The translations under genes and the position numbers were made by a program. DNA of 19,582 nt, from the NCBI GenBank assembly GCA_002299125.1, contig DBNU01000117.1, positions 1 through 19,582 on the forward strand, given 5' to 3'. Below the pieces are notes generated by a model that saw nothing but the letters and a program-made list of their open reading frames with translations, was not told where the DNA came from and did not search any database. Each line of letters starts with the position of its first letter. The first letter of the stretch is position 1. Shown here in pieces: positions 1 to 5,735 of the stretch. Source of the DNA: Proteobacteria bacterium UBA664 (GTDB lineage Bacteria > Pseudomonadota > Gammaproteobacteria > UBA7966).

Positions 1-2
1 AT

Positions 3-395
3 GACAGTGGCCCGATGGTCTCGCTCGGCCTCGCCGTACCGCTCTTCGACCGCGGCCGGGCGCAGCGCCAGCGCAGTGCGGCCGAGGCGGGCGCTTCGCG
101 CAACGGCTATGTGCTCGCCTTGCGCACGGCCCGCGGCGCCGTGCGTGAGGCCTGGGAGGAAGCCAGCCGGCTCGCCGGTCTCGCGCGCGCCCGCCGCACC
201 GAGATCGAGCAGATCGCCTTCGCGCTGGTGGAGATGGCCGACCGGGGCTACCGCGCGGGAGAGATCTCGCTCATCGAACTGCTGGACGCCTACAAGAACG
301 AGCACGATGGCCGCCTGCAGGTGCTCGACCTCGAGTCGGCCGCGCGTACCGCTCAGCTCGAGCTCGAACGCCTGACCCGCGAGCGGCCGGGCTGA
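3..395 (+). CDS. TolC/CzcC-like outer-membrane efflux protein, C-terminal part (5' truncated by window edge)
   Basis: The reading frame is open from base 3 and ends at a TGA at 393-395, so only about the last 130 residues are present. The visible part opens with the motif VSLGLAVPLFDRGRAQ, the strand-turn region typical of the second repeat of TolC-family outer-membrane factors (CzcC/OEP family). A long amphipathic helix with regular Ala/Glu/Arg/Leu spacing follows, including the segment GYRAGEISLIELLDA, which matches the conserved 'Y..GE.s..elLda' pattern before the last OEP helix. Such proteins form the outer-membrane channel of RND or ABC export systems. The ATG at base 15 is internal, because the frame before it (D-S-G-P) also fits the family. 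The gene converges on the minus-strand ATPase at 480. Which pump it belongs to cannot be seen. Confidence 0.85.
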   Translation, partial: DSGPMVSLGLAVPLFDRGRAQRQRSAAEAGASRNGYVLALRTARGAVREAWEEASRLAGLARARRTEIEQIAFALVEMADRGYRAGEISLIELLDAYKNEHDGRLQVLDLESAARTAQLELERLTRERPG

Positions 396-419
396 GTTTG
401 CAGGACGACCGGCGCTTCA

Positions 420-437
420 GCCTCGGCCGCGCGAGGC
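420..437. terminator. Hairpin between convergent genes, possible terminator
   Basis: Between the ends of the outer-membrane factor (395) and the ATPase (480) there is a perfect 6-base-pair GC-rich stem, GCCTCG / CGAGGC, around a six-base loop. It lies where a bidirectional terminator would be expected. No T tract follows on either strand, so classic intrinsic termination is doubtful. Confidence 0.3.
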
Positions 438-479
438 AGCGGCGGCGATTCGTTGAAGGGGCGTGGCGGTCGAACAGGC

Positions 480-1937
480 TCACTGCAACGGCTTCACGCC
501 ACCGCGGCGGCCAAAGCCGAAGGCGACGCGGAAAACATCGGGCATCTGGATGCGCTTGCCGTCCATCCGTTGCACCATGCCCAGTTCTTCGAGATCGGTG
601 AGAAGACCGGCGACGCCCTGGTCGATGTGTTGCGGCGGCAGCTTTGCCGCATCCCCGGACCTCTGGAGCAGGCCATCCAATCGGGGTAGCGTCCCATCAC
701 CCTCCCAGATCCTCTCGATGTCACTGATGGCGCATGGAACGGTAAGGTTGCCGCGCAGCGGTGCCATGACCGGTGCCACCCACGGGTAGTCCTCGGTGAT
801 CTCCTGCACGCGGATCTGCGAGGCCTCCTGCACGCCGCGTTGAATGCCTCGATAGTCGAGTGGCAGCGTGTGGTCGTCTGCTGTCTCCGCCGCAGCCTTG
901 CCGAGGGCCGCCAGGAAACTGCGTGGACTCACCTGATTCAAACCATCCTGCAGGTGGTTGACCAGCCATGTGTACGGCTTGCCGCGCTTGGTGCTGCTGC
1001 CCATCGCCTTGCCTGCAATCTGCTCGAACAGTGCCTCCTGACGCTCTTCGTCTCTGCGCAAGGAGGCCGGCACGGCCCAATGCCCACTCGCGCTCGCCTC
1101 GGTACTGCCCCTGATGTCGTCGACCCACGCGGCAAATGGCTGTCGGCTGACATCTGCATTCCCCAGGCACTGATACAGCAACGCATACAGATCGGCGCGT
1201 TGCCACGCCAGGGATGCCTTGTTGGCCAGCAGCTTGGAGTAGTCGGCAAAGCTCGTGACGTTGGCGTCCTGCAGCAGGTCCGGTCGCGCGAAGACCTTGC
1301 AGCGGATGGCTCGTGTGGAGCGCAGGTCGAGCGCCACCTGAAGCAGGCCCTTGGCCAGCCGGTGGATGTGCTGCCAGTCATCGGCCATGCGGTCCAGCGC
1401 GTCGAACAGCACGAGCAGTGTCTCGCCCTTGTCGGCGAGTCGCTGGTCGGCGGCCTCGATCGCATGGGCGAATGCCTCGGGGTTGTCCTGAACCCACTGG
1501 GCCCGTTCGGCCCAGGTCTTCAGTGAGCCAAACGTGCCGCCAATGCCCGCATGATGGGCGACCACCGCGCGCCAGATCGTTCGTTCTCGAAAGCTGCCGT
1601 CCAACAGGCCGGTCAGAGTTCCAGCATCGGGTACCTGGGTGATCGACAGCCCCATGCCGAAGCCTTGCGCCACCGTCAGGCGCTCAGGCAGCCGCGCTTC
1701 CGGGAAGCCGTCACGCACGAACGAGAGATGTTTCGGTGAAGCCAGCAAGGAGAACCAGAACGATTTCCCCGCACCGCGAATGCCTTCGACGAGTGTGGCG
1801 TCTGGCTCGAGCGCTCGGGCATGCCTGGGGGGCACGTAGGTGAACGCGATGGGCCGGCTCAAGGTGCCCTGTGCCTGCTCCAACCCGGCCGAAGTCTCTT
1901 TGATGCCGCCGCGAATGGCTTGCACGGCAGTGATCAC
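480..1937 (-). CDS. P-loop ATPase with C-terminal winged-helix-like region; third gene of HEPN-ParA-ATPase operon
   Basis: This is a 485-residue protein read from a GTG at 1937. That start makes a 4-base GTGA overlap with the ParA-like gene and has a GGAGGGG ribosome site 7 bases upstream; an in-frame ATG at 1970 would overlap more and is less likely. The Walker A motif is GIRGAGKS (residues 52-59, K58). The Walker B-like strand is LLVLFDALDRM (about 174-184, D179 and D182), followed by a possible sensor segment VFARPDLL (215-222). A helical middle contains SPRSFLAAL (337-345). The C-terminus (about 430-485) looks like a winged helix ending in MPDVFRVAFGFGRRGG. No signal peptide or membrane segment is seen, so it should be cytosolic. 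It resembles AAA+/STAND-type ATPases found beside ParA-like genes in accessory loci, but I do not recognise a named family. A regulatory or NTP-driven switch role is inference. Confidence 0.8.
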   Translation of the reverse strand: MITAVQAIRGGIKETSAGLEQAQGTLSRPIAFTYVPPRHARALEPDATLVEGIRGAGKSFWFSLLASPKHLSFVRDGFPEARLPERLTVAQGFGMGLSITQVPDAGTLTGLLDGSFRERTIWRAVVAHHAGIGGTFGSLKTWAERAQWVQDNPEAFAHAIEAADQRLADKGETLLVLFDALDRMADDWQHIHRLAKGLLQVALDLRSTRAIRCKVFARPDLLQDANVTSFADYSKLLANKASLAWQRADLYALLYQCLGNADVSRQPFAAWVDDIRGSTEASASGHWAVPASLRRDEERQEALFEQIAGKAMGSSTKRGKPYTWLVNHLQDGLNQVSPRSFLAALGKAAAETADDHTLPLDYRGIQRGVQEASQIRVQEITEDYPWVAPVMAPLRGNLTVPCAISDIERIWEGDGTLPRLDGLLQRSGDAAKLPPQHIDQGVAGLLTDLEELGMVQRMDGKRIQMPDVFRVAFGFGRRGGVKPLQ

Positions 1938-3274
1938 GTTGCATCCCCTCCGATGCGCAGCAGTACCCATTGGATCAGCGCGCCGAAGGTGGCGTCGACC
2001 TGCGCGTCGGTCGCGCCGCCTTGCTCGGGACGCAGGTTTGGATCGAACTCCTGGAACCGCTCATCCCAGTCCACCAGGATGGGGAAATGCGGTGCGGCTT
2101 GGTCAGTTTCGATCGGATGGAAGTAGTTCGCCTCCGGTTCATCGGTGTTGGGAGGGATTGTGTCGTACAGGGTTTCGGAGAACATATCGTAGACTCGGCG
2201 CTGGAAACGCTTGATCTCCGCTTCGCGGTCGCTCTTGGGCGTGAGCGCCCGCACGATGGCCAGACGCTCGCGCACATGACGAACCACCTCGGGGCGGCGC
2301 TGCCAATGCGTAAAGAGTTGTCGGTACCCCTGCCAGGTCTGCGCGTTGTCCGTGGCAAACAGCAAGGCCGTGTCGGCCAGCCCCGTGATCGCCGCCGCCG
2401 CTAGGTCGTGCAGACCGGCACGGCTGTCGATCAGCACTAGGTCCGGTCTCTCGTGCGCTTCCAGGGCCTGCACCATGCGCCGCAGCCGCTCGCCTAGGCG
2501 CTGCGGCCCCTGCGGAGAGGGCACGTCGGCATAGGCCCGGGCCAGCTTGGCCAGGTAGTCGCTTTCCTGCTGCCCCATCGCCGCCACAACACGCACCGCG
2601 CCCTGCGTCGACTCGCCCAATGGGCAGGCAGACACCATGCTCGCCAGGACGCCATCACTCTGGCCTACGGCGTCCTCAATCAACCAGTCCATCGCACCGA
2701 ACTCCGCCACCCGTTCGGGCGGAAGCACCAGGCCTGACAGCCCAGGTGACTCCAGGTCGAAGTCGATCAGCAGGACCCGCTTGCCGGCCCGTGCCAGCCC
2801 CCAGGCCACCATGCACAGTGCCGTGGAGCGGCCGACGCCACCCTTCAGACCGAAAAACACCATTCGGTGCGGATGGTCCTTCGTCTCCTCCACCGGTCTC
2901 AGCCAGTCTTGGCCCGTGACCTGGCGGTCCAGCAGCGCTACCTCCGCTTCTCCCTGGGGTTCGTCGTTCTCGTTCATACCCAGAGAGACGATGGTTCGAT
3001 GCCAGTCGGAAGAGCCGAATACACGTTCGGGGAAGGAGAAGCTCTCTCGGAACAACAGATCCTCGCCGGTCGCGTAGGGCGAAAGTGAAGACTGGGTGGC
3101 CTCTAGGTACTGCCAGGCCTCCCGAGGAAAGTCCGCTGCGGCGCAATCGACGGCAAAGCGCAGGCGACCGTAGACGTCGCGAATGATGCGCACCGGCTTG
3201 TCCGCGGGCAGTCTCGGATCCCGCAGGGCCAGCGCCGCCAGGCGCAGCGCGTCGTGAAACCGGATCGTTGTCAT
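1934..3274 (-). CDS. ParA/MinD-like deviant-Walker ATPase with extra N-terminal domain
   Basis: The 446-residue protein starts at ATG 3274, which overlaps the HEPN gene stop as ATGA, with GGAG 8 bases upstream. Residues 1 to about 135 form an N-terminal domain I do not recognise. The rest is a SIMIBI P-loop ATPase: deviant Walker A FGLKGGVGRSTAL (141-153), then LLIDFDLESPGLSGL (168-182; D171, D173), then the Walker B region LVLIDSRAGLHDL (279-291; D283). The signature lysine K144 is present, but the usual P-loop lysine of KGGVGKST is arginine (R149). DFDLESPGL is typical of a ParA branch that does not segregate plasmids and is often called 'ParA-like' or 'tyrosine-kinase-like'. No parB gene or parS repeats are seen nearby, so partitioning is unlikely. 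It probably works with the next ATPase and the HEPN protein, since all three overlap by 4 bases. Confidence 0.85.
   Translation of the reverse strand: MTTIRFHDALRLAALALRDPRLPADKPVRIIRDVYGRLRFAVDCAAADFPREAWQYLEATQSSLSPYATGEDLLFRESFSFPERVFGSSDWHRTIVSLGMNENDEPQGEAEVALLDRQVTGQDWLRPVEETKDHPHRMVFFGLKGGVGRSTALCMVAWGLARAGKRVLLIDFDLESPGLSGLVLPPERVAEFGAMDWLIEDAVGQSDGVLASMVSACPLGESTQGAVRVVAAMGQQESDYLAKLARAYADVPSPQGPQRLGERLRRMVQALEAHERPDLVLIDSRAGLHDLAAAAITGLADTALLFATDNAQTWQGYRQLFTHWQRRPEVVRHVRERLAIVRALTPKSDREAEIKRFQRRVYDMFSETLYDTIPPNTDEPEANYFHPIETDQAAPHFPILVDWDERFQEFDPNLRPEQGGATDAQVDATFGALIQWVLLRIGGDAT
1945..1951 (-). promoter_or_regulatory. Ribosome binding site that fixes the GTG start of the ATPase
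   Basis: On the minus strand GGAGGGG stands 7 bases before the GTG at 1937. It lies inside the end of the ParA-like gene, which supports translational coupling and argues against the upstream ATG at 1970. Confidence 0.7.
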
Positions 3275-3723
3275 CGGAGCACTCCGTCTTCGCTGGCCTG
3301 ATCGAGCATGGCCATGATCTCACCTGCACATAGCCGCCATTTGCTCACGGATGCGATGGGTAAAGCGGCGTCGGCCCAGTAGCGATGGTCGATCAACCAG
3401 TCGTGAAAGTCGCCGAGGCAGCTAACCTGGGCCATGTAGACCGATGCGAAACGCCCGTCCGGTACCAAATGCCCATCGGTCACCAGGCGGCCACAGAGGA
3501 TGGGGAAGTGCTGACGGAGTCGATGTCTCTGCGATATCCCGCCGTCGGCGTCGGTCGGCACGCCACACGCTACGAGCACGGCTTTCAGGCCCGACTCGGC
3601 GGCGAAGCCGAACAGTTGACCGGCGTTGGCATGGCGACCGCGTTCGTACAGGGTCTCGGCGTCGTGCAGGTGTCTGCGGGCAGCCTCGGCATACTTGACC
3701 TTAACGTTGGTTGCGGTGCTCAT
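3271..3723 (-). CDS. HEPN-like small protein; first gene of the three-gene overlapping operon
   Basis: This is a 150-residue protein of mostly helical composition. The segment A-x-R-H-L-x-D-A-E-x-L-Y followed by GRHANAGQLFGFAAESGLKA (29-48) is typical of HEPN-type four-helix proteins. The later part contains FHDWLIDHRYW (106-116). Canonical HEPN RNases carry R-x(4-6)-H in the last helices; the only loose match I see is R66 to H72 (RHRLRQH), which sits in the wrong place to be convincing, so catalysis is uncertain. The ATG at 3723 is chosen because GGAGG lies 11 bases upstream; an ATG at 3771 would add 16 residues. Its stop overlaps the ParA-like start by 4 bases. It lies 76 bases after the VapB-like gene on the same strand. 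A toxin or effector role is inferred from family and context. Confidence 0.7.
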   Translation of the reverse strand: MSTATNVKVKYAEAARRHLHDAETLYERGRHANAGQLFGFAAESGLKAVLVACGVPTDADGGISQRHRLRQHFPILCGRLVTDGHLVPDGRFASVYMAQVSCLGDFHDWLIDHRYWADAALPIASVSKWRLCAGEIMAMLDQASEDGVLR

Positions 3724-3799
3724 GCCCTGGCTTTCCTCCCTCGCCTGACGGTCGTGACTGCTGGTCTCCATGTTCGCAGATCGTCCAGGTCCGCATGGC

Positions 3800-4039
3800 T
3801 CACGGCGCTGTTGAAGCGTCGAGTGCGTCCCGCAGAGCATACCTGTCGCGTAGGTCGATGCGCGCACCCATCGGCTGGCTCGTCCACTCGCAGGTCAGCG
3901 GCGGCGGGCCCGCGCGATGCATCGCCAGTGTCTGCGCGAGCAAGACCGCAACCAGCCGACTCAGGGGCTTGTGCGCGTGTTGCTGCCGTTGCGTCAACTC
4001 ACGCAGCATCGGGTCTTCGATGTCGATGGTACTGCGCAT
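3800..4039 (-). CDS. VapB-like ribbon-helix-helix antitoxin without a VapC partner
   Basis: This is a 79-residue protein starting at ATG 4039. The N-terminus MRSTIDIEDPMLREL is the beta strand and first helix of an RHH/VapB DNA-binding domain, continued by a K-P-L-S-R-L-V-x-x-L-L-A-Q-x-L second helix (24-39). The C-terminal part, with EWTSQPMGARIDLRDRYALR (51-70) and then DALD, closely fits the tail of VapB antitoxins that wraps around the PIN toxin ('GARVDLeDkeALyaAL'). A near-perfect palindrome begins 14 bases upstream, as expected for autoregulation. No PIN-domain VapC is visible: the next gene on this strand is the HEPN-like protein. Longer in-frame starts exist upstream, but they would translate through the operator. 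Either this is a remnant of a VapBC locus or the antitoxin now controls the HEPN operon. Confidence 0.7.
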   Translation of the reverse strand: MRSTIDIEDPMLRELTQRQQHAHKPLSRLVAVLLAQTLAMHRAGPPPLTCEWTSQPMGARIDLRDRYALRDALDASTAP

Positions 4040-4052
4040 GATGCGTGAAGAT

Positions 4053-4077
4053 CTGTGGATACGCATCGTATGCACAG
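4053..4077. promoter_or_regulatory. 25-base interrupted palindrome, likely operator of the antitoxin/HEPN operon
   Basis: The site has outer arms CTGTG / CACAG and inner arms ATACG / CGTAT around a three-base centre, giving 10 of 12 matching pairs. It ends 13 bases before the antitoxin ATG. RHH antitoxins such as VapB bind palindromes overlapping their own promoter, so this is the natural autoregulatory site. The minus strand across it reads TACGAT, a weak -10-like hexamer. Confidence 0.6.
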
Positions 4078-4188
4078 TCGGAATTCTGGTCCGAACGTGC
4101 ATCAGCGGGATGGAGCGGATTGATCCCGTGGGTCGTCTTTCCACGTATTCGGAAGCGGGTCGTTGCAGTGGTAAGGACTGGCTCCTCG

Positions 4189-4213
4189 CCTGCGTGGGGA
4201 TGCCCCACACAGG
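4189..4213 (-). terminator. Hairpin downstream of the efflux operon, possible terminator
   Basis: A stem of CCTG/CAGG, a two-base mismatch, and TGGGG/CCCCA closes on a 3-base loop. It begins 46 bases past the end of the outer-membrane factor gene on the minus strand and so could end the RND operon transcript before the antitoxin promoter. There is no clear U tract. Confidence 0.35.
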
Positions 4214-4259
4214 GGCGCTATTTCGGCATTCGACGCCCGCACCTGCCCGCCGCGCCTGG

Positions 4260-5735
4260 TCAGCCGGAATCGGTGGGTGCGCCGGTTGCGCGGTGCAGTG
4301 CCACCACGGCACGTGCGAGGCCGGCCTCGGAATCCACATAGGCCTCACGGCTCAGGATGAGCACGCGCTGGCCGTCGAGGATATCGATGAAGGTGGCCAG
4401 GCCCTCGCGGTTGAGCGCGGCGAGCTGCTCGTAGGCCTGCTCGCTCGCGGCCACGGCACCCTGGAGTTCCCGGCGCCGATCCTCGGCGGCGCGGATGGCC
4501 ACCAGCGCGTTCTCCACCTCGTTGAGCGCCGTGAGCAGCGTGCGCTGATAGATGGCCAGGGCGGCGTCGGCGCGCGCCCGCGCCGCCGCCACCTCGGCGC
4601 GCCGACGACCGGCGTCGAGCAGCGGCAGATCCAGCACCGCACCGAGTACACCCAGCAACTGGCCGGTCAGCGCGGTGGCGCTGCCGGTACTGGCGCTGAT
4701 GCGTCCGGGCAGGCGCAGCGTCGGGTAGAGGTCGGCCACTTCCACGCCGATGCCGGCCACGGCGGCAAGCAGGCGTGCCTCGGCGGCGCGCAGATCGGGG
4801 CGGTTGCGCACCACCATGGCCGGCAGTCCTGCCCCGGGCCCTGCGGCATAGATGGGTGGGTCGCCTTCGATCTGCGGCGGCGGTTTGATCTCGAGTTCAC
4901 CGGCGTGGGTGCCGAGCAGCACCGCGAGGGTGACTCTGGCCTGCGTGCGTGCGATCTCGAGCAGGCCACGCTGGGCGCTGGTGCGCGCCGCATCGGCGGT
5001 CGCGCGCTGTACATCCATCCGGGCCGCGAGCCCGGCCGTGAAGCGGGCCTCGACGATCGCCAGGGTTTGCCGCTGCAGAGCGAGCGCGCGATCAAGCAGC
5101 TTCAACTGGGCGTGGGTGCGACGGAACTCGATGTACTGGTCGACCACGCTCGCCACGAGCAGGCGGCGGGCGTCAGCGAGATCGGCCACGCGGGCACCCA
5201 GTGTGCCGATCGCCGCCTCGATGCGCCGTCGCTGCCGACCGGTGAGATCGGGCGTGAAGGCCAGAGTGCCACCGATCCCCACCACGTCGAGGTCCCGCCC
5301 CGGATCGCTGCGCGAGATCACATTGCCCTCGGCCAGTCCATCGACGATGGGATAGAGGTCGGAGCGCTCGGCGATGACGAGGGCCCGGGCCTCCGCCAGA
5401 CGCGCGCTGGCGACGACGAGATCGGGATTGGCAGCCAGTGCCTGGGCGACCAGGGCATCGAGGCGGGGATCCTTGAAGCCTTGCCACCAGGCGGTGCCTT
5501 CCACCACCGGCAGTTCGAGCGTGGTCTCCCAGGCAGCGGGCACCGGGATCTGCGGCGCGACCGGGTCGGGGCCCACCGCCGCACAGCCCTCCAGCCCGAG
5601 CAGCGCCGCCAGCAGACCAGGGAGCGAGGACCTGCCCGGGCCGATACCCCTGCTGACGGATTGCCAGGGCAGCCACCGTGAGCACCCTTCAGCAGTCGGT
5701 TGCACGACCTGGCTCGCCGTGGCCTTGGCCTTCAC
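4260..5735 (-). CDS. RND efflux outer-membrane lipoprotein, NodT/OprM type
   Basis: This is a 491-residue protein. The GTG at 5735 overlaps the RND pump stop as GTGA and has GGAG 8 bases upstream. An unusually long N-region is followed by a hydrophobic stretch and the lipobox-like LEGC (48-51), predicting a lipid-anchored outer-membrane protein. The mature part starts AAVGPDPVAPQIPVPAAW, typical of NodT/OprM lipoproteins. Two OEP repeats follow; the first includes NPDLVVASARLAEARAL and the second begins near the repeated RNRPDLRAAEARLLAA segment. Length fits the family (about 450-500). It forms the exit duct for the pump encoded just upstream. The start is the least certain part, since the signal region before the hydrophobic core is about 35 residues. 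Confidence 0.88.
   Translation of the reverse strand: MKAKATASQVVQPTAEGCSRWLPWQSVSRGIGPGRSSLPGLLAALLGLEGCAAVGPDPVAPQIPVPAAWETTLELPVVEGTAWWQGFKDPRLDALVAQALAANPDLVVASARLAEARALVIAERSDLYPIVDGLAEGNVISRSDPGRDLDVVGIGGTLAFTPDLTGRQRRRIEAAIGTLGARVADLADARRLLVASVVDQYIEFRRTHAQLKLLDRALALQRQTLAIVEARFTAGLAARMDVQRATADAARTSAQRGLLEIARTQARVTLAVLLGTHAGELEIKPPPQIEGDPPIYAAGPGAGLPAMVVRNRPDLRAAEARLLAAVAGIGVEVADLYPTLRLPGRISASTGSATALTGQLLGVLGAVLDLPLLDAGRRRAEVAAARARADAALAIYQRTLLTALNEVENALVAIRAAEDRRRELQGAVAASEQAYEQLAALNREGLATFIDILDGQRVLILSREAYVDSEAGLARAVVALHRATGAPTDSG

Noticed and set aside
840..1526. 228-residue plus-strand frame inside the ATPase gene
   Set aside because: It lies fully antisense to a protein with clear Walker motifs and tight operon overlap. 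It shows no family features of its own.
1934..3274. Plasmid partition locus (ParA)
   Set aside because: No ParB-like gene or parS repeats are present, and the DFDLESPGL branch with an extra N-terminal domain is not the partition type.
4176..4213. Segment resembling a type I-E CRISPR repeat (CTCCTCGCCTGCGTGGGGATG)
   Set aside because: Only about 15 of 21 bases fit a typical I-E repeat, it occurs once, no second copy lies about 61 bases away, and no cas genes are in the window. The hairpin CCTG..TGGGG / CCCCA..CAGG explains it better.
3711..5681. 656-residue plus-strand frame
   Set aside because: It is antisense to the antitoxin, the HEPN start and the outer-membrane factor, with Arg/Gly/His-rich shadow composition and no domain.
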